Assembly (NCBI RefSeq): GCF_003226535.1
Contig: NZ_QKOB01000001.1
Coordinates: forward strand, 248,001 to 312,000
Direction: 5' to 3'
From: Meiothermus sp. Pnk-1
GTDB lineage: Bacteria; Deinococcota; Deinococci; Deinococcales; Thermaceae
DNA length: 64,000 bases
This document shows, one piece after another, positions 55,623-64,000 of the stretch. Position numbers and translations under genes: made by a program. Each line of letters begins with the position of its first letter. Position 1 is the first letter of the stretch. The notes under the pieces are model-generated. The model was not told the origin of the DNA. It searched no databases and saw only the letters and a program-made list of their open reading frames with translations.

Positions 55623-55944
55623 ACTGATCCTCTGGGGTACGATTGTTGTCTCCGGCCTGGTGACTTTTGCCCTGCGCTACTCGTTCATTGGCTTTGCCCA
55701 CCGGCTGCAAACCCCTACCTGGTTTCGCCGGGCCCTGCGCTTCGTGCCGGCGGCAGTGCTGACGGCGTTGGTGTGCAAAGCGCTGGTATTTTACGGAGAC
55801 CGCTACCAGCTCAACCTCACCAACGAGCGTTTGTTGGCGGGGCTAGTCGCGGCGGGGGTCGCTTACCGCACCAAGAACGTCCTCTGGACGACGGTGGTGG
55901 GGATGCTGGTGTTGTGGGGACTGCAGGCAGTTTTGTCCAAGTAA
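55615..55944 (+). CDS. azlD: AzlD-family exporter subunit
   Basis: A 109-residue membrane protein with about four helices and the family sequence FALRYSFIGFA...FVPAAVLTALV. It overlaps azlC by 8 bp, the usual arrangement of this two-gene exporter. The 109 bp after it hold no gene. Confidence 0.9.
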   Translation: MDELILWGTIVVSGLVTFALRYSFIGFAHRLQTPTWFRRALRFVPAAVLTALVCKALVFYGDRYQLNLTNERLLAGLVAAGVAYRTKNVLWTTVVGMLVLWGLQAVLSK

Positions 55945-56053
55945 GCGGCGGGCCGTACGAGCTCCCCCGAAGTGTTCCGCTAGGGGCAGGCTATAGCATA
56001 AGCTTCCCCGGAGGGCGCGAACGTCAAGTTACCCGTGCAGTATGGGGGGATTA

Positions 56054-56578
56054 TCAGGTACGTTCGATATCCGGCAGGTAGGTACGCCAGACTTCGGGCA
56101 GGTGGGGCAGGTCGGCGACCAGCAAAATCGAATGCCGAGGGGGAACCGGGCGTTTCATGAGGCGCATCCCGGCCTCCTCAGGGGTGCGGTTTTTCTTCTT
56201 GAGGTTGCAGGGGCGGCAGGCCGTCACCAGGTTATCCCAACTGCTGCGCCCCCCCCGGCTCTTGGGCACCACGTGGTCCACCGTGAGTTCGCCGCCCCGC
56301 CGGCCGCAGTACTGGCAGGTATAGGCGTCCCGCCGCAGCACGTTGCGCCGGTTAAGCGCGAGCCGCCCAGGCGGGCGGCGGACTAAACGCTTGAGGCGGA
56401 TCACGCTGGGTATCGGGTAGGGCCTGCTGGGGGTGCGCAGGTAGTCGCCGGACTCTTCCACCACGTCGGCGGTGCCGTTCATCACCAGGATCACCGCACG
56501 CTTGACGCTGGCCAGGCCCAAGGCTTCATAGCCTGCATTGAGCACCAGCACCCGGGGTAGATCGAGGTTCATCCCCAT
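56054..56578 (-). CDS. HNH endonuclease
   Basis: A 174-residue protein with an HNH nuclease domain: CQYCGRRGGELTVDHVVPKSRGGRSSWDNLVTACRPCNLKK, having two zinc CxxC pairs and the D-H catalytic motif. The N-terminal extension (VLVLNAGYEALGL...) is typical of the stand-alone chromosomal HNH group. Function unknown. No phage genes adjacent. Confidence 0.88.
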   Translation of the reverse strand: MGMNLDLPRVLVLNAGYEALGLASVKRAVILVMNGTADVVEESGDYLRTPSRPYPIPSVIRLKRLVRRPPGRLALNRRNVLRRDAYTCQYCGRRGGELTVDHVVPKSRGGRSSWDNLVTACRPCNLKKKNRTPEEAGMRLMKRPVPPRHSILLVADLPHLPEVWRTYLPDIERT

Positions 56579-56637
56579 AAGGATACCCGATATAGATCAG
56601 GAAAGAGAAAGCCAAGGCGCAAATCCGACCTTGGAAG

Positions 56638-58311
56638 TCAGCTCGAGCGACCCATTCGGCTATAGCCGTAAAGCAACGCCAGCCCCGCGGGGAGGAGGGT
56701 AAAAGCCAGCAGGAGCAATAGCCACAGTCCGCCCTCGAGCGAACCCAGGTAATTGAGGCCCGGCTGGGTGAGGGACAAGTACACCGGTCTCGCAGCCAAG
56801 GCCACCAGGCCTGCTGAGTGCAAGAGCGAGAGGCCCATGTACAAGAACCCGCCCGTGCCGATCGGGACCTCTGCCGGGTTCGCTGCGTCGAAGCGGGGGA
56901 AGGCCGTGCCCAGCCCTACCCCTAGCCCCGCCGCCACCACCGCCGCGGCTACGCCGATCAGCACTGAGATCTCGGTCAGGCCCCCGCCCAGGCCGATCAC
57001 CCGGGGAGAGAAGTAGCCGAGCAGAACCCCTAGCGGCAGCAGGAAGAACAGGGCCAGGCCGAAGCGGGTGAGCAAGATGGCCGCCCGCGAGACCGGAGCG
57101 GTCTGCACCATCCAGTAGCCCTGGCCCTCGAGCGAGTAGAGGGGATAGGCCAGGCGAACCCCCACCCCCGAGATCACGAACCCCTGAAAGGCCAGGTGGA
57201 GAAAACCGATCACGCTCCTGATCCGCTCCTTGAGCAAGGGATTGTCGTCAGGCAGTGGGATGAACTGCAAGCTGCTGGTGTAGAGCAACACCAGCACCCC
57301 CACCAGGATGAGCTGGGCGGCCTGGTTGGCGTCGCGGAAGAATAGCCGCAGATCGCGCACCCACAAGGCCCAGGCCAGGCCTCTCCTCGCGAGCCGGTCG
57401 AAAAAGCCAGGCCTCACCATGCCCCGCTCGCGCACGGTGCCCTCGAGGGCGCGTACCCAGCCTTGCTGGTAGGCATACCCTGCAACCCATCCGGCCATTG
57501 CCAGCAACGTCAGGGAAAGCCCGGCCAACGCCCACAACTCGCCCTCCAGCCGCCCCTGGGCGAGCCCCATCAGGGCCTCTTGGGCCAGGGCCGAGGGTAA
57601 AAGGGGTGCGGCCACGTCACGGAAGCTTTGGAGAAAGCGGTCGAGTTCGGCGGGATCGGCGAAGTTGGTCTTTAGCAAGACCTCAGGCCGCAGCGCCCGC
57701 AACAGCAGGATCAACAGCCCGCCCAGCACCGCCCCGATGGCCGCCGCCCACTCCTTGGCCCGACCCGCCGGGGCATAGCGCACCAGCGGCAAGGCCAGCG
57801 CCACCCCCCCCACCACCGGAAAGGCGAAGAGCGCTACGGCCACCAGGGGTGCCCCTACCAGGTAGAGCGGGGGCGCGCCGAAGTGTTGGCCAAAGGCAAA
57901 GAGGATTGGCAGCACGAAGAGGGTCGGGATGAGGGCGGTGGTGGCGAAGACTTCCCCGACCTTGAAGAAAAAGACCCTCCGGGCAGGCTGCGGCAGGGCC
58001 AGTTGCAGGGGTAAGTCCTCCGAGGCGAAAAGCACCGCCACCGCGTTAGGCAACGCCGAGAGGACCACCGAAGAAGATAGGATCAGCAGCAGGCTGCCCA
58101 GCATCCGCTCGGCGATCACCTGGAACTGGAAGCGGGCCACCAGCGCGGTCACCGGGTTGGAGCGAAGGGTGCCCTCGAGGTAGCCCAAAAACCACCCGGT
58201 CCCGCTCCAGACCAAATAGCCCAGGCCCAGCGCCAGAAAAAATCCCATCAGAGCTGTTCCCGGGGATTGCCGGAGGGAGTTTAGGAGGATGCGGTAGCGC
58301 AGGATGAGCAT
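56638..58311 (-). CDS. ABC-2 type exporter permease
   Basis: A 557-residue membrane protein with about twelve helices, working with the ATPase encoded 3 bp upstream. The head LRYRILLNSLRQSPGTALMGF and tail pattern fit large ABC-2 permeases. Substrate unknown. It follows its ATPase so closely that translation is probably coupled. Confidence 0.82.
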   Translation of the reverse strand: MLILRYRILLNSLRQSPGTALMGFFLALGLGYLVWSGTGWFLGYLEGTLRSNPVTALVARFQFQVIAERMLGSLLLILSSSVVLSALPNAVAVLFASEDLPLQLALPQPARRVFFFKVGEVFATTALIPTLFVLPILFAFGQHFGAPPLYLVGAPLVAVALFAFPVVGGVALALPLVRYAPAGRAKEWAAAIGAVLGGLLILLLRALRPEVLLKTNFADPAELDRFLQSFRDVAAPLLPSALAQEALMGLAQGRLEGELWALAGLSLTLLAMAGWVAGYAYQQGWVRALEGTVRERGMVRPGFFDRLARRGLAWALWVRDLRLFFRDANQAAQLILVGVLVLLYTSSLQFIPLPDDNPLLKERIRSVIGFLHLAFQGFVISGVGVRLAYPLYSLEGQGYWMVQTAPVSRAAILLTRFGLALFFLLPLGVLLGYFSPRVIGLGGGLTEISVLIGVAAAVVAAGLGVGLGTAFPRFDAANPAEVPIGTGGFLYMGLSLLHSAGLVALAARPVYLSLTQPGLNYLGSLEGGLWLLLLLAFTLLPAGLALLYGYSRMGRSS

Positions 58312-58314
58312 GGG

Positions 58315-59058
58315 CTAAGGGTTGGCCGGAAGGTCGGCTTGGGCGTCTTCGGTCAGCCGCAAGAAGAACTCCTCGAGGTCGGTACTTCCGTGCTGCCGCA
58401 GCAGGTCCTGGGGAGCGCCTAAAGCCAAGAGCCGCCCCCGGTGCACGAGTGCGACCCTATCGGCCACCTGCTCGGCCAGGTGGAGCTGGTGGGTGGCGTA
58501 GAGCACTGCCCGGGAGGCTTTGGAGTAACTGCGCAGCAGATCCTTGACCAGGCGCGCTGCGTGGGGGTCCAGGCCCACCATCGGCTCGTCGAGGATCAGC
58601 GCCGGGGGTTCATGCAGCAAGGCCATGGCCAAGGAGAGCTTTTGCCGCATCCCGTGGGAATAGGTCTCGATCAGGCTGGAAGCAAAGCGCTCCAGCCGGA
58701 ATTCCGCCAGCAGTTGCTCGATGCGCCTTTCCGCTTTTTCCTTGGGTATTCGGTAGATCCCGGCGGCGAAGCGCAGAAGCTCGAGCCCGGAGAGCTTCCC
58801 GTACAGGTAAGGCCGATCGGGTACGTAGCCGAAGAGCCGCTTGGCCCGCACCGGCTCCTTCCACACGTCCACCCCGCCCAATAGCACCCGGCCCCGGCTG
58901 GGCTTCAAAAGCCCCACCAGCGCTTTGATGCTGGTGCTTTTCCCGGCTCCGTTGGGGCCCAAAAGGGCCAGGGTCTCGCCGGGGTTTACCTCCAGGCTCA
59001 GGTCCTCAAGGGCCCAGAATTTTCCGTACTGCTTGGCCAGGTGCTCGAGCCGGATCAT
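58315..59058 (-). CDS. ABC transporter ATP-binding protein, ABC-2 exporter
   Basis: A 247-residue ATPase with Walker A GPNGAGKS, signature YSHGMRQKLSLAMALLHEP, Walker B ALILDEPMVGLD and His-loop ATHQ. The signature is the variant SHGMRQK of drug/Na exporter types. ATG 59058 is chosen, with TATAGA on this strand 9 nt before it. Confidence 0.9.
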   Translation of the reverse strand: MIRLEHLAKQYGKFWALEDLSLEVNPGETLALLGPNGAGKSTSIKALVGLLKPSRGRVLLGGVDVWKEPVRAKRLFGYVPDRPYLYGKLSGLELLRFAAGIYRIPKEKAERRIEQLLAEFRLERFASSLIETYSHGMRQKLSLAMALLHEPPALILDEPMVGLDPHAARLVKDLLRSYSKASRAVLYATHQLHLAEQVADRVALVHRGRLLALGAPQDLLRQHGSTDLEEFFLRLTEDAQADLPANP

Positions 59059-59116
59059 CGCCACCAATCTATAGCCAACCGCGGCCGGGTATGGGTTCAG
59101 GTGACCTCGAGGCGCT

Positions 59117-59146
59117 GAAAATCCCCTCTCCGGCCGGAGAGGGGAT
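59117..59146 (-). terminator. Terminator after the S41 protease gene
   Basis: A 26-bp perfect palindrome (ATCCCCTCTCCGG arm) is followed on the minus strand by TTTT. It ends 14 bp from the protease stop codon and separates it from the ABC pair. Confidence 0.88.
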
Positions 59147-59159
59147 GGGCCTAGGGGGG

Positions 59160-60482
59160 TTACTTTAGCTCCTGCAGGGCTCGAGCCAGGATGGCGTCGT
59201 TTTGCGGATCTACCGTAGCGTTCCCGGAGTTATCGTTGGCCGGGCGGGCCGGCATGGGTTGGCTGAAGGTGTATTTGCCGGTTTCGTCGGCCTTGGTGGT
59301 ATAGGTTTTCCCGTCTACGCTGAGCGTTACCGTGGCCCCTGGCTTGGCGCCGGTGCCCTCGAACGCAAGCGGCACCGGGAAGCGGTTGTCGCGCACCACC
59401 ACGTCGGGCTGGATGCCCTGGTCGCGGGTGATGGCCCGCTTCTTGGGGGTGAGCCACTGGAAGGTCACCAGGGTCAGGTCGCCGCCGTTGGCCAGGTCAA
59501 TCACGTTCTGGCCTACCCCTTTACCGAAGGTCTTCTCCCCCACGAGCTTGGCCCGGCCGGTGTCCTGCAGAGCCCCCGCCACGATCTCCGAGGCCGAGGC
59601 CGAGTTGCCGTTGACCAGCACCACCATCGGCCCGCTCCACTGCACCTGCCCGTTGGCCTCGCAGTACAAGCGGGTCTCGTTGCGGGTCCTGGTGTAGACG
59701 ATGGGCCCCTCCTTGATGAAGGCCCGGGCCACGGCGCAGCCCTGGTCCAAAAGGCCCCCGCCGTTGTCGCGCAGGTCAAAGATGAGCTTTTGCATCCCCT
59801 GCTTGCGCAGGTCGCTGATGGCCGCGCTGAGCTGGGAGGCGACGTTGATATTGGCGAACGAGCGCAGCTCGATGTAGCCGATATTGCCCGGGAGCAGGGC
59901 TTTGTTCACCTCGACGATCTTCACCAGCTCGCGCACCAGCTCGTAGCGAAGGGTGGCGTTGCTGCCTTCGCGCTTGACCCCGATGGTGACCTTGGTTCCT
60001 TGCGGGCCACGGATCTTGGCGACGATCTCCTCGAGGTCCAGTTTGGTCACGTCCTCGCCGTTGACCTCGACGATCTCATCGCCTACCCGCAGGCCCGCGT
60101 TGAAAGCGGGCAGGCCGCGGATGAGGCCCTGGATTTGGGCCCCGGTGCCTCCCTGCTGGGCCGGGACCAGGGTGGCCCCGATGCCGAAGAACTCCCCGCG
60201 CAGGTCCTCCTGCCGCTGCGCGGCTCTGGCCGGGGGCGAGTAGCTGGTGAACTCATCGCCCAGGGCGTTCAGCATGCCCCGGATCCCCCCCTCGAGCACC
60301 TTGTTGAGCTGGGTTTGGTCGAGGGGCTTCAGGTACTGATCTTGGATGAGCGAGTAGGTCTCGATCAGGGCCTGACCGTTAGGGTTGCGGGAGAAGCTCT
60401 CGGCCCCTCCGCGGTTGAGCTGAGCATATACCAGGGCTGCCGCTACCGCTCCGCCGATGATGATCCAGGCTCTTTTTTTCAT
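59160..60482 (-). CDS. C-terminal processing peptidase, S41 family
   Basis: Serine protease of the CtpA/Prc type in the envelope. The 440-residue protein has an N-terminal membrane segment (about 5-22), a PDZ domain (about 90-165, IQGLIRGLPAFNAGLRVGDEI), and the S41 core with DLRDNGGGLL, NGNSASASEIVAGAL (Ser) and GEKTFGKG (Lys). The C-terminal beta domain is an extra. ATG 60482 is used; a GTG at 60494 is possible. Confidence 0.92.
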   Translation of the reverse strand: MKKRAWIIIGGAVAAALVYAQLNRGGAESFSRNPNGQALIETYSLIQDQYLKPLDQTQLNKVLEGGIRGMLNALGDEFTSYSPPARAAQRQEDLRGEFFGIGATLVPAQQGGTGAQIQGLIRGLPAFNAGLRVGDEIVEVNGEDVTKLDLEEIVAKIRGPQGTKVTIGVKREGSNATLRYELVRELVKIVEVNKALLPGNIGYIELRSFANINVASQLSAAISDLRKQGMQKLIFDLRDNGGGLLDQGCAVARAFIKEGPIVYTRTRNETRLYCEANGQVQWSGPMVVLVNGNSASASEIVAGALQDTGRAKLVGEKTFGKGVGQNVIDLANGGDLTLVTFQWLTPKKRAITRDQGIQPDVVVRDNRFPVPLAFEGTGAKPGATVTLSVDGKTYTTKADETGKYTFSQPMPARPANDNSGNATVDPQNDAILARALQELK

Positions 60483-60616
60483 CTCGTTCGTCACCTGCCT
60501 CTTAGGGTAGCGGTAGTGGATGAGAAGAGGGTGGTGGCAGATTACGCTCTTCAGAGAGCGGGGGATTGCTCCGGGCGAACCCCACGTCCGTGGGAATGTG
60601 CAAGACTAGGGGAGGC

Positions 60617-61303
60617 ATGATTCACTTTCACCGGGTCACCCTCGAGTACCCGCGCACCAAGACCAAGGCACTGTACGAGATCAACCTGGAGATCAAAAGG
60701 GGCGAGTTCGTCTTCCTGGTGGGGCACTCCGGGGCGGGGAAGTCGAGCTTGCTGGCGCTCATCCTCAAACGGCTCGAACCCACCAGCGGGGCGGTGTATT
60801 TCGGAGGAGAGAACCTCAAGGGGGTGCGCGGGGACAAAGTGGCCCTGCACCGCCGCCGCATCGGGGCGGTGTTCCAGGACCACCAACTGTTGCAGCACTA
60901 CACCGTGGAGGAGAACCTGACCTTCGTACTGCGCGTGCTGGGGACGCCTCAGAGCGAGTGGGAGAACCGGGTCACGCGCAGTTTGCGGCTGGTCGGGCTG
61001 GTGCACAAGAGGCGGGCTTATCCGGAGGAACTCTCGGTGGGGGAGTCGCAGCGGGTGGCCATTGCTCGCGCGTTGGTGGGCGATCCCCAGGTGATTTTGG
61101 CCGACGAGCCCACCGGCAACCTCGACCCGGCCAACGCCCTAGCGGTGCTCGAGATCTTCAAGGCCGTGCATGCCCGGGGCGCTACGGTGCTGATGGCCAC
61201 CCACTCCCGCGAGCTGGTGGAGGCCTACCCCCAGCGGGTGGTGGTGCTCAAGGCCGGGCAGCTCGTGCGGGACGAGAAGGCAGGGACGTACAGCCTGGCG
61301 TAG
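60617..61303 (+). CDS. ftsE: Cell division ATP-binding protein FtsE
   Basis: A 228-residue ATPase of the FtsEX complex that controls septal peptidoglycan hydrolysis. Walker A is GHSGAGKSS, the signature reads [15 protein letters not shown] (Val replaces the usual second Gly-region residue), Walker [12 protein letters not shown], and the Q-loop is VFQDHQLL. The start is ATG 60617 with GGGGAGG close before it; the upstream reading to 60566 is rejected. FtsX is encoded 2 kb away on the other strand. Confidence 0.88.
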   Translation: MIHFHRVTLEYPRTKTKALYEINLEIKRGEFVFLVGHSGAGKSSLLALILKRLEPTSGAVYFGGENLKGVRGDKVALHRRRIGAVFQDHQLLQHYTVEENLTFVLRVLGTPQSEWENRVTRSLRLVGLVHKRRAYPEELSVGESQRVAIARALVGDPQVILADEPTGNLDPANALAVLEIFKAVHARGATVLMATHSRELVEAYPQRVVVLKAGQLVRDEKAGTYSLA

Positions 61304-61398
61304 CTCGCCAAGCGCTATAGAGGCATCGCTCGGGCGACCGCGGACATTCGACCCCTTGGCCTTCGTAGTATGCTAAAGCTCCCTAAGGAGGGCGAACA

Positions 61399-61953
61399 AT
61401 GAACATCTACCAGTTGGTGGGACGCAACATCGAGATCACCGAGGCCCTCAAGAACTATCTCGATAGGAAGCTGGCCCGCTTGGATCGCCTGGCCGAGGGG
61501 GTGGGGCTCATGGAGGCTCGAGTCGTCTTGTCAATGGCCCAGAGCCCCCGCATCGGTGAGCGGGCCAAGGCCGAGATCCAGGTCAACCTGCCCAAGGGGC
61601 TGGTCCGGGTGGAGGAGGCGGATGCCGACATGTACGCGGCCATCGACCGCATGGTAGACCGCCTCGAGCTGCAGCTCAAACGCTACAAGGAGCGCCACTT
61701 CCAAGGACACCGCAGCAACGTCCCGGTTGCGGCCGGGGTTTCTGCCCTACCCGAGCCGGAAGCTGAAGAAGGGCCCCAGATCGTACGCACCAAGCGTTTT
61801 GCCATGAAACCCATGACCCCCGAGGATGCCGCTTTCGAGATGGAGGCGTTGGGCCACGACTTCTTCGTTTTCCGCAACGCCGAGACAGAGGAGATCAACG
61901 TTATTTACCGTCGGCGCGACGGCAATTACGGCCTGATCGAACCCATCTCCTGA
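61399..61953 (+). CDS. hpf: Ribosome hibernation promoting factor, long form
   Basis: Binds idle 70S ribosomes and joins them into 100S dimers. The 184-residue protein has the N-terminal domain (NIYQLVGRNIEITEALKNYLDRKLARLDRL) and the C-terminal dimerisation domain (RTKRFAMKPMTPEDAAFEMEALGHDFFVFRN, YRRRDGNYGLIEP). AAGGAGGGCGAACA precedes the ATG, a clear ribosome site, so this one is not leaderless. Confidence 0.95.
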   Translation: MNIYQLVGRNIEITEALKNYLDRKLARLDRLAEGVGLMEARVVLSMAQSPRIGERAKAEIQVNLPKGLVRVEEADADMYAAIDRMVDRLELQLKRYKERHFQGHRSNVPVAAGVSALPEPEAEEGPQIVRTKRFAMKPMTPEDAAFEMEALGHDFFVFRNAETEEINVIYRRRDGNYGLIEPIS

Positions 61954-61982
61954 GCGAGCTGGCCGCTCCGGGCTGCCGTGGG

Positions 61983-63326
61983 TCAGTAGAACGCCGAGGG
62001 GTCTACGTAGCGGATACTTCCCCCGCTGATGATCCCCACCCTAAACCACACCTGCTCAGGGGCGATGAGCGCCCCTCCGCCGGTATAGCCCAACAACTGC
62101 CCGCGGCGCACCCGCTGGCCCTCCTCGACCTGGAGGCCTTGCAGGTTGGTATAGAGGGTGATCAGGTTTTGGCTGTGCTGGAGGGTGACGGTGTAGCCGA
62201 TATTGGCCACGTAGAGGATGGGAGGGATCACCACCCCGTCGGCGGCGGCTTGCACCGGGCTGCCAGGGGAGGGGCCGGAGATCTCCTGGAAGTCGTTGCC
62301 ATCTTGCCCATACGGGGCCGAGATCCGCCCGCTCGGCACGGGGAAGAGCAGGCTTCCTACCAGTTCGCGGGGGATGCTCGAGAGATCCACCACCGGCCCG
62401 GTGTTGGTAGCGGGGGTCTGCTCAGCCCGTGGTTGGGATTGTTGGCGGCGGGCTTCTTCCTGGCGGCGGCGGGCCTCCTCTTGCTGGCGGCGGATCTCGG
62501 CCTGGCGGCGCTCCTCGGCTAGGATGGCGGCACTGATGCGGTTCAATTCCTGCCGCAGCTGTTGTTGTGAGACCAGCGTTTCGCGCAGGAGAACCCGGCG
62601 GCCTGTCTGCTGCTGCCGTAAATCCGCCAGCACCCCCTGGAGGGCCTGGCGGCGGGCCGAGAGCGCCTGGATGCGCTTTTCTCGCTCGGCTTGCTTCTCG
62701 TTGAGGTCTTTGACCAACAGGGTGAGCCGGGTGCGCTCGTCTTGCAAAGAGGCCACGGTGGCTTGGATGCGGTCGATCAGGTCGGTCTGGCGGGTGCCTA
62801 GGGCGTTGGTCCAGCGCACCCGCACGGCCAAATCGGTGAAGGACTCGGCCCGCAACAGGGGCAAGTAACGGCTGGCCTGTTCACGGTGCAGGCTGTTGAT
62901 GAGGGCGGCCAGGCGCTCCTTGAGCCCGGCCAGCTCGGCCTCGAGGGCCTTGATCTTGGCTTCGGTTTGGCTCACCTGAGCTTGCAGGAGCTTGATCTGG
63001 CGGGAGAGCTCAGCCCGCTCCCGCTCGAGCCGGGTGATCTCCCCCTCGAGCGCGCGCAACTCGGCCGTGCGGGCCTGGGTGGCGGCGTCGAGCTGCGCTA
63101 GCTCGCGGTTGAGACTCTGGATGCGTTGCTGCTGCACATTCTGCAGCCGCTCGGCCTCGCGCAGCTGTTGCTGTAGCTGGGTGAGGTTTTGCGAGAAGGC
63201 GGGAAGCGCGCAAAGAAGCAATAAGCCCAGCGCCCAGCGCAGGGCGCCGAGCGCAGCGGCCTTGGGATGAGAGGTGAGGGCCTTCCGCGCTTGGCGGCGG
63301 TGGGGGGCTAGGGGGTTGCCTTTCAT
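61983..63326 (-). CDS. EnvC/NlpD-like murein hydrolase activator
   Basis: A 447-residue exported protein: signal sequence (about 28-46), a long coiled coil (about 47-265), then a LytM/M23 domain. The M23 metal residues are missing (GNDFQEISGP in place of the first His/Asp motif and WFRVGI in place of HLHFEV), so it is likely an inactive activator, as in EnvC. It starts within the ftsX stop codon (ATGA), which fits a role in linking FtsEX to amidases such as AmiC here. Confidence 0.85.
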   Translation of the reverse strand: MKGNPLAPHRRQARKALTSHPKAAALGALRWALGLLLLCALPAFSQNLTQLQQQLREAERLQNVQQQRIQSLNRELAQLDAATQARTAELRALEGEITRLERERAELSRQIKLLQAQVSQTEAKIKALEAELAGLKERLAALINSLHREQASRYLPLLRAESFTDLAVRVRWTNALGTRQTDLIDRIQATVASLQDERTRLTLLVKDLNEKQAEREKRIQALSARRQALQGVLADLRQQQTGRRVLLRETLVSQQQLRQELNRISAAILAEERRQAEIRRQQEEARRRQEEARRQQSQPRAEQTPATNTGPVVDLSSIPRELVGSLLFPVPSGRISAPYGQDGNDFQEISGPSPGSPVQAAADGVVIPPILYVANIGYTVTLQHSQNLITLYTNLQGLQVEEGQRVRRGQLLGYTGGGALIAPEQVWFRVGIISGGSIRYVDPSAFY

Positions 63327-64000
63327 AACGCCGTCTCTCGCAGATGGCTGCGGGTAGCTAAAAAGGCCCCGCCTGCGCCTAAAACCAGGGCCAACAGGGC
63401 CAGCGCCGCTCCCGCTTTGAGGAGGTCTTGTCCACCCAGCACCGGCACAAAGGGCAGGAGCTTTTGCAGGGCACCAGAGACGAAGCGGTAGGCCAACGTT
63501 CCCAATCCCAACGCGACCCCCGCCGCCAGCAAGGTCAGCAGCAGCCCTTCCCAGACGAAAGGAGCCCGGGCGAAGCGCCGGGTAGCCCCCACCAACAACA
63601 TCACCCGCAGCTCGTCGCGGCGGCTTTGGATCGAGAGGCGGATGGTGCCCATCACGCTGAAGAGGGTGTCGGCCATCAGCAGCGCGATCAGCACGTTGGC
63701 CGCGACGCGCAAGCCCCCCAGCACCCGCACCAGCTGTTCGGTGATGGTCCCGCCGTACTCCACCCAGGCGATCCCCTCGAGCTTTTCCAGCCGCTCTGCT
63801 ACCTGCTTTACCTTTTGGGGGGTTACGAGTTTGAGCCGCAGCGTGTCGGGCAGAGGATTTTGGATGAGCTCATTGGCCTGGGAAAGATAGGGGTAGGAAA
63901 GCTGAAGCGCGGCGAGGGCCTGCTCTTTGGTCTCCAGCCGGGCCTCGGCGACCTCATTCCAGGTCTGGATCTGGGTCAGGATGGCTTCGGCGTCGGCGGT
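63323..64000 (-). CDS. ftsX: Cell division protein FtsX, 5' end outside window
   Basis: The C-terminal 225 residues of the FtsEX membrane component. The extracellular loop part (ERLEKLEGIAWVEYGG) is followed by helices with the pattern MADTLFSVMGTIRLSIQSRRDELRVMLLVGAT and a final helix. It overlaps the EnvC-like gene by 4 bp. It continues beyond the right edge. Confidence 0.85.
   Translation of the reverse strand, partial: TADAEAILTQIQTWNEVAEARLETKEQALAALQLSYPYLSQANELIQNPLPDTLRLKLVTPQKVKQVAERLEKLEGIAWVEYGGTITEQLVRVLGGLRVAANVLIALLMADTLFSVMGTIRLSIQSRRDELRVMLLVGATRRFARAPFVWEGLLLTLLAAGVALGLGTLAYRFVSGALQKLLPFVPVLGGQDLLKAGAALALLALVLGAGGAFLATRSHLRETAL

Noticed and set aside
59202-60620. A 472-residue plus-strand frame over the S41 protease gene
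   Set aside because: The minus strand encodes clear PDZ and S41 motifs; the plus frame is a shadow.

Overview
The window looks like a chromosomal segment of a Thermaceae bacterium, probably Meiothermus or a close relative (Deinococcus-Thermus). This is inferred from high GC, extreme abundance of CTCGAG, many start codons placed 5-8 bases after a -10-like hexamer (leaderless style), an envelope lipid-transport (Lpt) set, and protein sequences typical of the group. Identity was judged by eye from motifs, without database searches.

Layout. 1-1.7 kb: 5' part of a peptide-type ABC solute-binding protein and secG. 1.73-8.88 kb: a 7.1-kb integrated element in a tRNA-Leu(CAA) gene, bounded by 61-bp direct repeats. 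It carries a tyrosine integrase beside the rebuilt tRNA, two small excisionase-like HTH proteins, a fused primase-polymerase/AAA+ helicase, four unknown genes, and a non-coding region with ten TCCGGA palindromes that looks like a replication origin. I see no capsid or conjugation genes, so it resembles a phage satellite or an integrating plasmid. 9-18.8 kb: housekeeping genes (lnt, queG, hom-thrC, lepB, a nitrilase operon, recR-ybaB). 18.9-25.2 kb: an MFS transporter, a 605-residue unknown, and a PP2C phosphatase/Ser-Thr kinase pair. 25.2-28.2 kb: degenerate DNA with an IS remnant, a peroxiredoxin, a carotenoid-desaturase-like enzyme and hairpin repeats. 28.2-38.8 kb: photolyase, fasciclin and DUF4397 secreted proteins, a lipase-like hydrolase, a decayed haem-binding protein, YceI/TetR, then a two-component system followed by a Sco chaperone and a haem-tagged PHM-like copper monooxygenase. 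38.8-44.1 kb: an AddB/AddA-like recombination pair. 44.2-49.7 kb: OsmC and a four-gene envelope operon (LptC/A-like, LptD-like, LptF/G-like, DegT aminotransferase). 49.9-64 kb: AmiC amidase, RlmI/RlmO-type methyltransferase, tRNA-Ile(CAU), LapA-like protein, GH13 amylase, AzlCD, HNH nuclease, ABC-2 exporter, CtpA protease, FtsE, HPF, EnvC-like protein and FtsX (cut by the window end).

Most unusual features. (1) Two tandem arrays plus one single copy of a roughly 42-bp repeat in which every copy carries a hairpin whose stem sequence changes while base pairing is kept (nine hairpins, seven stem types). (2) The tRNA-Leu element, with its TCCGGA cluster, twin TTACCTATAC palindromes and five GTCCAGGAC boxes. 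Much of the core genome here is otherwise ordinary.
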